Shown: positions 36,417-46,119 of the stretch, in pieces
How the letters are laid out: each line of letters begins with the position of its first letter
Numbering within the stretch: position 1 is the first letter of the stretch
DNA from: CAZBUK01 sp964495085
Lineage (GTDB): Bacteria; Bacteroidota; Ignavibacteria; T3Sed10-11
Reading direction: 5' to 3'
Length of the DNA: 55,848 bases
NCBI GenBank assembly: GCA_964495085.1
Contig: CAZBUK010000018.1
Coordinates: forward strand, 1-55,848
Position numbers and translations under genes: made by a program
The notes under the pieces: generated by a model
Told to the model about the DNA's origin: nothing
What the model saw: only the letters and a program-made list of their open reading frames with translations
The model's database searches: none

Positions 36417-38510
36417 TTATCGGATGATGACAAACTTTTTCATTGTTCGCTCGCCGGTTTGATTATTATCGATCACCGCGATGTAGATACCACTGACGAC
36501 CACCTGCCTGGATGTTGTGGTCAGATCCCAAAATTCGTCGCCGCTGCCGTCGGTATGCTCGAGCGTCCTGACCAACTCGCCCAGTTCCGTATAGATCCTG
36601 ATCGTGCATTCTCCCGGGATGTTCAGAAAACCGATCCGGTCCTGAATATCCCACCGTACCTTCTCGGCTGCGCCGAGACTGTAGGGATTCGGTACGATGC
36701 GTATCTCGTCGGCTGTTTCTCCCGCAGGACGGCGAAGGAAGGCGGGATCGTAGGTTTGTGTATAGTAACGGCTGCTCTTCAGGGATCCCGAAGGGGTGGA
36801 GGCGGTGCCGTCGTTGAAAGTCGGATCTCCGACGGTAATGATATAATAGAAGTATTGCTGTCCGCGTATCGGAGTTGTATCCTGGTATTCCCGATCGTTC
36901 GGTCCTGCTTCATGGATCAGGTAATAGGTACTGTCGAACCGTCCCGTGGCTCTCCAGATCTCGAATCCTCTTCTGCTCGGATCGGGCTCGTCGTATACAT
37001 CCCATTGGAGCACGATCCGGTCGCCGCCCGAGTTCACATCGACCGATTTCGGCGGGAGCGGCGGCTGCGGAATATTGAAATCAGATTCGTAGTTTTGAAT
37101 TGCACGTCGGAACGTCTGGAATAGCGAATCGCGACTGCTCATGACCCATTCATTCTTTTCAACGTTTGAAATCTGTCCGGTCTTATATGCGCGCCCGACT
37201 TCGATGGAGCGTTCGCGACTCAATCCCGCTGCACCTTCCGCAACGACGATGCGAACGCTTTCGCCGGGACCGAGCGTATATGGCCCGTACCCGGTCGCCA
37301 CGGAGAAACCGCCGGGAGTGCCGAGCGACGGGTCGCCGGTCGGATTCGTGAAATTGCCCAGCGGTTCTACGATATATGCATGGCGCGGATTGGCCCGGCC
37401 GCGCCTCATATAATTGTACTCACGTTCCATTCTGAGGACATTGTAGGGATCGTTTGCGGATGTTTCCGGTTCATCCGAACCCATATGGTACATGGTCGAT
37501 GGCTGATCGGGATCATTTGTCGGATCGGTCGCCGAGCGATCGGCATGAATCGTCAGCCAACCGACAAACTGGGGTGCGCCGAGCCTCCCGACTGTGTCCT
37601 CCGGCTCGATGAATCCTGAAGAACCCTGAGCCGTGAAAATTGGTGCGCCGAGATTATCCCACGCGGTAAAGGGGGGATACTTGCCGTGCCATGAGAACAT
37701 GGCTCGCATATCCTGGCTGTTCCATTGATCGGCCGGGTCGGCTCTGACGCCGTCTCCTCTCGCATCGATCATATTGTTGATTCCCCAGCCGGTGGCATTC
37801 CCGATCAAATAACGAGTCTGCCTTCCCACCGAATACCGGTTGATAAAATAGAAGTAAACACCTTCGAGGGTTTGATTGGGCAATTCGATCGCCGGGTCGG
37901 CGTTTACGTTGCCTGTATTGGTAAACACGTATTCCATCATGTGGTAGTTATCATGGAAGTCCTGGCTGAACTGCATTATGGAACGCTCGACCGTGATGCC
38001 CATATGGGTATTGACCCGATTATAGAGCATGCGGTCGGCCGGTATCGTCGGATCGACTTCGTCCACCTCTGAGAACGCCTCGCCGAACTGAAAAAGACCG
38101 TCGACAAATACCGTGGGGGGATCGAACCTGCTGATGAGGTCGAACTGCAGCGGATAGAAGGAACCGGCTCCGGTCACGCGGGGACCGACGTGAACCACCT
38201 TGTAGGTGAACGATCTGTTCGTCTCATCGGTAAAATTGGTAGCGCCGATCCAGAATCCTTTATACGCCTGCATATCCTGGTATGCATAGATTGCAGGCCA
38301 TCTCAGTCCGAACTGCTGGACGGGCTGGTTTCCATGCTCTCGCTCCGATCCGATCTCGGAATACCAGTTGTGCATGGAGCCGGCCGACAGCCACTTGTTC
38401 TCGAACTGCGCGTGGAGCGGAATGGAGATCCAGAGGCAGAGGAGTAGACAGACGACCGCGGCCGCCGCAATGCGCGCTCCGTTCGAATGATAGTTGAAAT
38501 CAGTCTTCAT
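36417..38510 (-). CDS. Conserved exported protein with FN3 and PNPY-type C-terminal domain (cassette B)
   Basis: 697 residues. Signal peptide ending LHAQ; a long unassigned region with FHDNYHMMEYVFTNTG and LGPGESVRIVVAEG, matching 27315-29474; an FN3-like module (SGGDRIVLQWDVYD, RGFEIWRATG); and a C-terminal module (IVPNPYSLGA, CTIRIYTELGELVRTL, HTDGSGDEFWDL, SGIYIAVI, final KFVIIR). No enzyme family recognised. It follows the receptor by 23 bases and precedes the PorV-like gene by about 34, so it belongs to one operon. Confidence 0.82.
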   Translation of the reverse strand: MKTDFNYHSNGARIAAAAVVCLLLCLWISIPLHAQFENKWLSAGSMHNWYSEIGSEREHGNQPVQQFGLRWPAIYAYQDMQAYKGFWIGATNFTDETNRSFTYKVVHVGPRVTGAGSFYPLQFDLISRFDPPTVFVDGLFQFGEAFSEVDEVDPTIPADRMLYNRVNTHMGITVERSIMQFSQDFHDNYHMMEYVFTNTGNVNADPAIELPNQTLEGVYFYFINRYSVGRQTRYLIGNATGWGINNMIDARGDGVRADPADQWNSQDMRAMFSWHGKYPPFTAWDNLGAPIFTAQGSSGFIEPEDTVGRLGAPQFVGWLTIHADRSATDPTNDPDQPSTMYHMGSDEPETSANDPYNVLRMEREYNYMRRGRANPRHAYIVEPLGNFTNPTGDPSLGTPGGFSVATGYGPYTLGPGESVRIVVAEGAAGLSRERSIEVGRAYKTGQISNVEKNEWVMSSRDSLFQTFRRAIQNYESDFNIPQPPLPPKSVDVNSGGDRIVLQWDVYDEPDPSRRGFEIWRATGRFDSTYYLIHEAGPNDREYQDTTPIRGQQYFYYIITVGDPTFNDGTASTPSGSLKSSRYYTQTYDPAFLRRPAGETADEIRIVPNPYSLGAAEKVRWDIQDRIGFLNIPGECTIRIYTELGELVRTLEHTDGSGDEFWDLTTTSRQVVVSGIYIAVIDNNQTGERTMKKFVIIR

Positions 38511-38533
38511 TATTTCCTCTTTGAAATAGAATT

Positions 38534-41500
38534 TTATATGGTCAGCGAAACCCGCAAACCCCAGAAGATGTTCCGGGGATTGAGGAATGTGAGGAATTCC
38601 TGATTCGGCATATCGATATACGCCTTGTTATCGAGCACCGAGTCGACCGTACTCTGATCGGCAACGACCCATTGTCCGTTCACATATTGCATATACCTGT
38701 TCGTACTTGATTCATAGTAGAGCGGGCGTGAATGGGGGCTCGTTACCTGAGCGACCGTCGTCGTGGAGACGATGGGATGGAAATCTATGCCCGGTTTGCG
38801 GTAATCTCCCGGACGATCGTTGCCCGGTATATTGCCATAGCCCAGCGGGTCGCCGATGTCCCCCGGTAAGTGAAGCGACGTCATATATGCCTCGTAATCC
38901 CTACCGTCCACGAATCCATAGCCGAGATTGAAACGGTTGGCACTCATATGTTTATGGTTGAACACATTGTAGATGTCGACGAAGAACTGAATATCGGCGC
39001 CGATAACGTTGAAGTTCTTGCTGATCCTGAGATCGACATTGTATACATCCCGCCACTGCACATTATTCTCGATGCCCGGGATTGCGCCGCCGCCCGTCCA
39101 TGTGAAATGGAATCCCGACTGCCATACGGCGAGGATGTTCATTCTCCAGTCGCCGAGTATATGGGTGCCTGCAAATTCGGGACCGAAGTCGATCGGCGAG
39201 TAGAGATCCAGATTGAGGCGGGCGTACGGTTCGGGCACCGGCCGGGTTTGATAGTGCAGACGGTTCTCGCGTTCATAACGGCGCATCTCGAACGGATTTT
39301 CGAACACCGTACCGAATCCGAAATTTCCCGTCGACGTAACCATATACGTGTAGTTCACAAATCCGGACATCCACCTGCCGACACGCTTCTGCAGGGTAAA
39401 CTCGAATCCGCGGACATCCTGATAGTTGAGCGGTTCCGTAACCTGATAATTGACAGTCGAATTAAAGTTTGTATAGCGAACGAGACGCGGCTGGTTGGAT
39501 ACATCCCGGTAATAACCGGCAAGCCGGAGTAAAAAGATATCAAAGAGATTATGTTCGTAACCGAGCTCATAAGCGACTGTCTTCTGCAGCGGATTGTTAG
39601 GATTCGCGAGTCTGACGATCGCATTCGTCTCGCCCGAGCGTCTGAGGAGATAGAGACTTTCGGGGGTCGGCATCGAACGGAAATGACCGTAGTTGAAATA
39701 AAGCTTGCTGTTTTCGGTGATGGGAAACGATACGCCGAGACGCGGACTCAGATTCAGGATTCTGTCGGTCGATTCCTGTTCAAGCAGCGTATCCAGACCG
39801 CCCGCCTGTGCGGAAGAGAATGCCCGCGTATAGGGATCGTATACGTACCAATCTCCGCCTGCGTGAGAGTATTCAAGACGGAGACCGAGGTTTGCGATCA
39901 TACCCTGGAATTCGAGTTTGTTGTTCGCATAGAGCGCGGCCCGCACCGGATTGGTATTCCAATTGGATTGCGAATTCCCCGTCGGGAGGAATGCATCGAA
40001 CTGCGCATAATTTACCCTGCTGTCGGTCAGGTTGAATTCCAGTCCGGCTTTAATCTGATTTGCGCGGGTTACCTGGCTCGTGATATCGAACTTTCCGGTC
40101 CATACTCTGATTTCACTGCTGTCCCGCGAGCCGCTCATCCCGACGCCCATTCTCATGCCGGCGATGCCGAAACTCGGACCGGGTTGAAATCCGTACGGCG
40201 CCTCGTCGACCCAAAAATCATTTCCGAATTTCTTCACGAAGGTGGAATCGTTCCGAAGCCTGCCGGGATTGGTATCGTAGAGCGAGGTGAACTGATGGAG
40301 ACTCACTTCATAAAAGGTCTGGGGGCTCGTTGCGTGAGTTAATTTCGCACCCGCCATGTACCGTGTTATCCGGCTGGGCGCCCAGTAATCCGTCGTGAAT
40401 ATCCTCGAGTCGATATAACTGACACGGTGCAACACGGCGGCGATGCTCGCAGGCGATGCGAAAATACCGGGGAGGCCGGAGTTGTTATCGTTGGTTCCGC
40501 TCGACTCGCCGAATAACCCTTCCACCATGAGCTTCATACCCGTCCCGATATCCGAAGTGATCTTTATCTGACCGCTGTAATCCTTATAACTGTCGGTGTG
40601 GAGCGGAATAAGATACATCTGCTCGGTTTCCCGGTAGGATGCGAAGAAGCGAGCATTGCCGAGTCGTTCGCTGATACCGGGGAGCGGTCCGCCGACACTC
40701 ACGTCGAGATCATAATCCGGACGAACGATCTTCAAAGGTTTTCGGTGCTGCCAGAGAAAGAGCTGCTGTGCGGCTTCCGGCGTAAGATCCGTCGCAGGGT
40801 TTCCGTCCTGAAGCGTCTGATCCGAAATTGCAATCCATCCTTCGAATTCAGGATACTGGCGTTGAGTCCATGTATCCCATCCCCCCGCCGCAGTCCCCGT
40901 CCATGCCACCGTTGGATCGACATATGGACGTATCCAGTATGAGTTGAGATCGTTTGCGTGCGCTCCGAAATGTTTCGGTGCAGGGGGGCGGTATCTTGAG
41001 AGAATATCAACCGTGTAATTACTCCGGCTCCCTTCGCGGGTAATGACGTTGACGACACCGGAGCGGACGTTGCCGTATTCCGCGCTGAATCCGCCTGTCT
41101 GTATCTGAATCTCCTGGACGGAGGTATAGCTGATGCTGGTATACGGAGTGTTGTCGCGCTCGTCGCGAAGCGTGAATCCGTTCACCATATACGCGACTGG
41201 ATCGTTTTCAATACTCGATCCGCGAAAGCTCAATCCCTGGATGCCAGCCTGCAGACTGACGACGCTTGAAATGCTCACCACCGGAAGGTTCTGGATTTCC
41301 TGCGCAGTGATATTCGCCGTGCTGCCCGAGACATCTCGCTGTACGATCGGACGTTCGGCAAATATGACGACCTCCTCGAGCTCGAGCGCAGTCTCCCTGA
41401 GTTCCGCATCGATAGTTGTCGTCTGGTTGATACTCACGTGAACTTCTCTGACGATGACCGGATCGTATCCGATCATCGAGATGCGCAGCGAGTGCATACC

Positions 41501-41707
41501 CGGAGGAATATTCAGAATCGCGTAGTATCCGTCCAGGTTCGTCGCGGCACCCATCGTCGATCCCTCGATGATCACATTGACTCCGACAAGATTTTGTCCC
41601 GTCGAGGCATCCGTGATTGTGCCGTCGATCTTGCCGGTCTGAGCGAACAGAGTTCCGGAGACGGACAAGATTGCAAGCAGTACGGTAATAACCTTAAGTG
41701 CCCGCAT
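38534..41707 (-). CDS. TonB-dependent receptor with carboxypeptidase-regulatory-like domain (cassette B)
   Basis: 1057 residues from ATG 41707, where GAGGAG sits at good spacing and a signal peptide begins (MRALKVITVLLAILSVSG); a longer in-frame start at 41770 is rejected. Regulatory-like beta-sandwich (GKIDGTITDASTGQNLVGVN ... SMIGYDPV), plug (VVSISSVVSLQAGIQ, YMVNGFTLRDERD, AEYGNVRSG), and barrel to the end (IFWGLRVSLTI). It is first gene of cassette B, behind a long AT-rich leader that probably holds the promoter. Confidence 0.93.
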   Translation of the reverse strand: MRALKVITVLLAILSVSGTLFAQTGKIDGTITDASTGQNLVGVNVIIEGSTMGAATNLDGYYAILNIPPGMHSLRISMIGYDPVIVREVHVSINQTTTIDAELRETALELEEVVIFAERPIVQRDVSGSTANITAQEIQNLPVVSISSVVSLQAGIQGLSFRGSSIENDPVAYMVNGFTLRDERDNTPYTSISYTSVQEIQIQTGGFSAEYGNVRSGVVNVITREGSRSNYTVDILSRYRPPAPKHFGAHANDLNSYWIRPYVDPTVAWTGTAAGGWDTWTQRQYPEFEGWIAISDQTLQDGNPATDLTPEAAQQLFLWQHRKPLKIVRPDYDLDVSVGGPLPGISERLGNARFFASYRETEQMYLIPLHTDSYKDYSGQIKITSDIGTGMKLMVEGLFGESSGTNDNNSGLPGIFASPASIAAVLHRVSYIDSRIFTTDYWAPSRITRYMAGAKLTHATSPQTFYEVSLHQFTSLYDTNPGRLRNDSTFVKKFGNDFWVDEAPYGFQPGPSFGIAGMRMGVGMSGSRDSSEIRVWTGKFDITSQVTRANQIKAGLEFNLTDSRVNYAQFDAFLPTGNSQSNWNTNPVRAALYANNKLEFQGMIANLGLRLEYSHAGGDWYVYDPYTRAFSSAQAGGLDTLLEQESTDRILNLSPRLGVSFPITENSKLYFNYGHFRSMPTPESLYLLRRSGETNAIVRLANPNNPLQKTVAYELGYEHNLFDIFLLRLAGYYRDVSNQPRLVRYTNFNSTVNYQVTEPLNYQDVRGFEFTLQKRVGRWMSGFVNYTYMVTSTGNFGFGTVFENPFEMRRYERENRLHYQTRPVPEPYARLNLDLYSPIDFGPEFAGTHILGDWRMNILAVWQSGFHFTWTGGGAIPGIENNVQWRDVYNVDLRISKNFNVIGADIQFFVDIYNVFNHKHMSANRFNLGYGFVDGRDYEAYMTSLHLPGDIGDPLGYGNIPGNDRPGDYRKPGIDFHPIVSTTTVAQVTSPHSRPLYYESSTNRYMQYVNGQWVVADQSTVDSVLDNKAYIDMPNQEFLTFLNPRNIFWGLRVSLTI

Positions 41708-42019
41708 AGAAATACTCCTCTTAATCGTAAGATCAATGTTCATATGGATAATCTTTAGGATAAGTTTCATTCGGAAGCATGTATTAAGTAAGGATGAGAA
41801 GTTACTTTGCTGAGTGCCGACTGCATTCCGGGGATTGTATTGCAGCTCATTTATTCCACCGTATCCGGTGTTACAAGGTTCGTAAGATAGGAAAGAAAAG
41901 CTTGCTCTGTTTAATGGCCGCTCTTAAAGTATAGCAAGAACGGTTGAGACAAATTTATGAAGTTTGTTTTGTTAACTTACTTACCCAAAATGTAGAAAAT
42001 ATTTGTAGTATTGTCAATA
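41708..42019. other. Leader region upstream of cassette B
   Basis: About 310 AT-rich bases without a gene. On the minus strand an AATTTGTC ... TATACTTT pair with about 16 bases between TTTG and TATACTTT, at roughly 41960-41930, resembles the Bacteroidetes-type promoter pattern, weakly. A 19-base palindrome lies at its upstream edge. This is the natural place for control of the whole TonB cassette. Confidence 0.35.
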
Positions 42020-42023
42020 CTAC
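42005..42023. promoter_or_regulatory. 19-base palindrome overlapping the amidase stop codon
   Basis: GTAGTATTG and CAATACTAC are perfect complements around a single central base. As DNA it is a strong symmetrical operator-like site; as RNA it would give an 8-bp hairpin with a 3-base loop, followed on the minus strand by a T-rich stretch, so a weak terminator for the amidase gene is the alternative. Confidence 0.45.
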
Positions 42024-43873
42024 TCTGCATTTTCTGTCTTCTCCTCATCCTCCGTTTCTATTACCATAGATACGGTCTTCCTCAAATATTCCTCAAGCCC
42101 ATCTGCGATTTTTTCCGCCGTTTGGCGCCGGAATAAGGGATTCAACAGAAGCATTTCATCCTCGGGATGCGACATAAATGCGATCTCCACCAGCACGTTC
42201 GGAAATTCGGTGAAACTATTCAGGGTAAAATTGAAACTTCCGACGATTCCGAATTCACCGAGCCCCAGTTCGAGCATCTTATCATACATCAGGTTTGCCA
42301 ATGGCTGATATCCGATATGCTTGTAATAGGTGCTTGTTCCGTAAATCTGCATCGGATTGGAGCTCAGACCGATCGAATTCGCATGTATGCTCACCAGAAA
42401 GACAGGATTGATTTGTAGTGCCATTCCCGATCGGTCCGCCATTGAAAGATCGGCATCGGATTCTCTGGTCATCGATACCTGAGCTCCCCGGGATACGAGG
42501 ATGTCCCGGAGCTCAAGCGATGTCGCAAGAGTAATTTCTTTTTCAACCGCACCTGTGGCGCCGAGTGCACCGACATTGGTTCCCCCGTGCCCGGCATCGA
42601 CGAGAATCGAAATTCCCTCGAGCGGATTGTCGGGCGAAGATATGGTGGGAGGTCTCCGGACGTGGATTCGTAAACTGTTCCCCGCTCCGTAGCCTACACG
42701 AAATCCCCAATGAAAGTCGTTCGCAAGATGAATAATTAAACGAAAGTGATCTTCACCCACCTGTTGCCATGATACCGTTTGAATTCCTTCCGCCACACGG
42801 TGATGGGTTATCCAGTTCGTATTGGATGTCGCTCCGAACACGTCAACCTCGATCCGCGGAGGATTGACGAGTTGGCGGCTGAGGTACGGGAGCCGTTCAT
42901 CAAGTCCGAGCGTTACAAAATCGGTGGTTCGCGTTCCGGTTACCAGAACGGATCCGGTCAACGACCTGGGGAGAGGTGTTTCCTCCGGAAGGAGCGCTAT
43001 GAACTGCACCGGTATCCATACCGTCATGGTCTCTGAGAAACGCACCCGGTATTGATCTCCCTTCCTCCCGGTGATGACTACCTTCGTCCCGGCGTCTATG
43101 TATTGGAGCCGCGCCCCGCCGAGCCGGTCGGTACCGAGTCCTGCATTAATATACCGGCGTTCGCCTCTGATCTCTCCGACGCGGGGAAAGTTTTTCGGAA
43201 TCAGCCATACGCGCGCTTGCGAAGTTGCATGCTCGCTCGACCAGAAACTTTTCCGCAGCTTATATTCGATCTGAACATCCCTGGTCTCATCATCTTCTTT
43301 TACCTGATATCTGCCGATATATACGCCGCGCAATCCACCGGCTTCCGCGGGCGTGAGTTCACGCATCGGTTCTCCGGATAATATACCCGGAATGGTAAAC
43401 GTCGCCTCGTAACCGGGACTCCCTTTGAATCTTACCTCGAGAATATCCCCTGTATTCAGCCAGACGTCGGAAGAAGGCTCCATCATCGTACGCTCTATAA
43501 CAAGCGCATCGGATGGAGAGGATTGCGGCGGATCGGGACGGATCACCACGAATTCTCTCCGGAGCGTATCGCCCGAGCTGCTCACCGCTGACAACGAAAC
43601 GTTATTTTCACCCTGCTTGATTTCGACCAACCCGACGAATGCGCCGGTCGGATACACTCTCGCCTGTATTCCGTTAATGAACGCCTGCGCATCAGGAGAC
43701 GTGCTCGCCGCGATTCTGTATCTACCCGACGAGTATCTGAGCGTGTCGGCATCGGGGAGCACCACATTGAGGAAGAACGGCACAGCCGGGGAAGATTCCT
43801 GGGCACCGCTTTCGCGAAGGATTCCGAAAGAGAGGCAGATCAGAGTAAAGACATACAGAATGAATTTATTCAT
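42020..43873 (-). CDS. N-acetylmuramoyl-L-alanine amidase, AmiC type (Amidase_3)
   Basis: 617 residues. Signal peptide ending near SGAQ; beta-rich N-terminal region; an SH3-like segment around 245-290 (IDAGTKVVITGRKGDQYRVR, VWIPVQFI); then a C-terminal Amidase_3 domain from about residue 415: ILVDAGHGGTNVGA (zinc His), EKEITLA (zinc Glu), VSIHANS (zinc His) and VLVEIAFMSHPEDE (catalytic Glu). It cleaves the MurNAc-L-Ala bond and removes stem peptides, making the denuded glycan used by SpoIID and DigH-type enzymes. Its ATG overlaps the preceding stop (ATGA), so translation is coupled to the phosphoesterase. Confidence 0.93.
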   Translation of the reverse strand: MNKFILYVFTLICLSFGILRESGAQESSPAVPFFLNVVLPDADTLRYSSGRYRIAASTSPDAQAFINGIQARVYPTGAFVGLVEIKQGENNVSLSAVSSSGDTLRREFVVIRPDPPQSSPSDALVIERTMMEPSSDVWLNTGDILEVRFKGSPGYEATFTIPGILSGEPMRELTPAEAGGLRGVYIGRYQVKEDDETRDVQIEYKLRKSFWSSEHATSQARVWLIPKNFPRVGEIRGERRYINAGLGTDRLGGARLQYIDAGTKVVITGRKGDQYRVRFSETMTVWIPVQFIALLPEETPLPRSLTGSVLVTGTRTTDFVTLGLDERLPYLSRQLVNPPRIEVDVFGATSNTNWITHHRVAEGIQTVSWQQVGEDHFRLIIHLANDFHWGFRVGYGAGNSLRIHVRRPPTISSPDNPLEGISILVDAGHGGTNVGALGATGAVEKEITLATSLELRDILVSRGAQVSMTRESDADLSMADRSGMALQINPVFLVSIHANSIGLSSNPMQIYGTSTYYKHIGYQPLANLMYDKMLELGLGEFGIVGSFNFTLNSFTEFPNVLVEIAFMSHPEDEMLLLNPLFRRQTAEKIADGLEEYLRKTVSMVIETEDEEKTENAE

Positions 43874-45969
43874 AGCGGTCGAATCCCAAATAATCCCAGA
43901 TTCCCTCCGAGCGTTCCGATCGCAAGCTCATCGTTTGCGAGGGCAGGAGGCGAGAAAATATATTCATACCCGAAACTGTACGACCATTGCATCGCTTGCG
44001 CTCGCAGATCGAGCGCACAGACCGATCCGCGTATCGTACCGAAATACATTGTAGTTCCATGCAGCGCCGGAAACGAATCGAATACGGGAGCATCGAGTTC
44101 ATACTCGAATGTCTGCTCTCCGGTTAATTTGTGAAATCCGACTACATGTCCCGTCAGACTGCAGAAATATACCGAATCACCCAGAAATACCGCGGAGGAA
44201 TAACTCGGTTTACACCGCTCGATTATCGGACTCAGATAGTCGTACTCTACTCTCGCACCCGGGAACTGCCAGATGACACTGCCGTCGCCGGAATCCAGAC
44301 AATGTATCCGGTAATCGTGCGAGACAAAATATATGTTCCCCTCGTGTATCTTCGGGTTCGAGGTCGCAGGTGCGAAGTGCGGCACATTGATGTATTGACG
44401 CCACAGCTCCCTCCCGTCATCCGCATCTATGCAATAAAAATATCCGTCCCATGAACCGAACAATAATCGTTCGCCGTCGAATGCCGGCGTGGCCTTTATC
44501 AGGTTGCCGGTCTGGAACTTCCACCGTACTTCCCCCGTGGAGAGCGAGACTGCGTACAGGGTTCCCTCCCCTGTTCCTACGATGAGCATATCGCCGGCGA
44601 TCATCGGGGCAGCGATCACCGATCCGTCGACGCGTGTATTCCAGATGATGTTTCCATCGAACGGATTCATACACCCGATGCATCCGTCGATGGTTCCCAG
44701 ATACATCTGACCGTCGTATATGACCGGCGATGAGAGAATTTCATATTCCGACGCTTTGTGCTCCCATACTTTCTTTCCGCCGGACCGGTCGATGCCGTAC
44801 AGGTATCCGTTGTTGCAGCCGGTGATAACCAGACCGTCATGAAATGCGTGTCCGCACTGAATCCCGGCCGGGAGTCTCGCCATCCACTTCAGGTTCGTTC
44901 GCGTTACAGGCACACCGGCTTCTCCCCACAGCCGGATCTGTTCCCGGTCGGCTTCCGAGGGCGATACCAGCATTACTTCATGGTTTCCCTCCCGGAGATC
45001 GGTATCGATGAAAATTTTTCCGGCCTCCCGCCGTGTTTGTGCGGCGACTCCGTTGAGTCTCACATCGTGCGGTTTCTCGGTAAATCCCGTCGGAATCCCG
45101 ATCTGCAGACTGCCGTCGCGGTATGAGATATCGGAGAGTACATTTTCGCCGGACGATGAGGCACCGCGTACCTCGCGCTGATAGGAGATCATAAACCTCC
45201 GGTTGGTGACATCTTCAACCGGATTCCGGGTTGCATAAGAGATTCCTTCATCCGAAAGACGGAAGATGTTATATCCGCGTCCGGGCGGGTGCGTTGCGCC
45301 TCCCGTGATGACATAGGTACCGTTTACCAGCCTCGACCTCAGCGAATGAATATGTCCCGCCATGATGAGCGGTATATTATGACGTGAAACGATCTCGAAC
45401 AGACTTCTCTCCGAGCCGATAAACTGATTCGATTCACAGGGGGGATGATGAAATCCGATGCATGCGGGACGGCCCTGCAATATTTTGAGTTCATCCTCGA
45501 GCCAGGCGAGTTCGAAGGGATCGAGATAACCGTACTGTTCGAGCAGAACCGAAGAATCGATCAGGAAGATTGAAGCGAATCCGGTGTGTATTGCCCAATG
45601 TGTATCGCCGTACGCTTCCCGGAAGGCCCCACGACCGGTCCGGCTCCACCGGGAATCATGATTCCCCATCACATTGTAATACCTGAGCTTCGATTCCTCC
45701 ATGATCTCCAGGTTTTCCTCCAGCTCCTCCTCCCATCCGTGTTCGGTTATGTCTCCCGTTGCTGCTACGAACGCCGCATCGGGAAACTGCATCCGGATAT
45801 CGTTCAGCACAAACCGAAGGCTAGCCGCGCTCTCGGGATTGCCGTTATGTGTATCGGAGATGTGAATAAAAATTACCTCATCCCCTCCGCCCCGTGCAAG
45901 CGGTCCCGCCAGAATTACATACGCGGAACCGGCAAGAGATTGCTTCAGAAAGGAACGTCGGGTGATCAT
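43870..45969 (-). CDS. Tat-exported metallophosphoesterase fused to a PQQ-type beta-propeller
   Basis: 699 residues. Twin-arginine signal MITRRSFLKQSLAG. Calcineurin-like domain: HISDTHNG, ATGDITEHG, MGNHDSRW, GFHHPP and GHIHS, roughly residues 30-235. A linker beta-domain follows, then from about 365 a PQQ/quinoprotein-like propeller with repeated GTxxGxLYAxxxxTGE blades (YGIDRSGGKKVWEH, YAVSLSTGEVRWKF, YCIDADDGRELWRQ, HCLDSGDGSVIWQF). The propeller probably serves binding or assembly, since no PQQ-enzyme catalytic residues are evident. Its stop overlaps the amidase start by four bases, which ties it to cell-wall or phosphodiester turnover. Confidence 0.9.
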   Translation of the reverse strand: MITRRSFLKQSLAGSAYVILAGPLARGGGDEVIFIHISDTHNGNPESAASLRFVLNDIRMQFPDAAFVAATGDITEHGWEEELEENLEIMEESKLRYYNVMGNHDSRWSRTGRGAFREAYGDTHWAIHTGFASIFLIDSSVLLEQYGYLDPFELAWLEDELKILQGRPACIGFHHPPCESNQFIGSERSLFEIVSRHNIPLIMAGHIHSLRSRLVNGTYVITGGATHPPGRGYNIFRLSDEGISYATRNPVEDVTNRRFMISYQREVRGASSSGENVLSDISYRDGSLQIGIPTGFTEKPHDVRLNGVAAQTRREAGKIFIDTDLREGNHEVMLVSPSEADREQIRLWGEAGVPVTRTNLKWMARLPAGIQCGHAFHDGLVITGCNNGYLYGIDRSGGKKVWEHKASEYEILSSPVIYDGQMYLGTIDGCIGCMNPFDGNIIWNTRVDGSVIAAPMIAGDMLIVGTGEGTLYAVSLSTGEVRWKFQTGNLIKATPAFDGERLLFGSWDGYFYCIDADDGRELWRQYINVPHFAPATSNPKIHEGNIYFVSHDYRIHCLDSGDGSVIWQFPGARVEYDYLSPIIERCKPSYSSAVFLGDSVYFCSLTGHVVGFHKLTGEQTFEYELDAPVFDSFPALHGTTMYFGTIRGSVCALDLRAQAMQWSYSFGYEYIFSPPALANDELAIGTLGGNLGLFGIRPL

Positions 45970-46119
45970 CGGTGCAACCGCGAATTATTTCTGTGAGCGA
46001 ACTTGAGACCTCCGGAATCTATCCGACAAAGTATGATAAAAAAAATCTTATTTCAATCTTGCTAATATACATCGGATATCTTAATTTTCGATTTCATGAA
46101 TCAAACGGGAGATAGTTTT

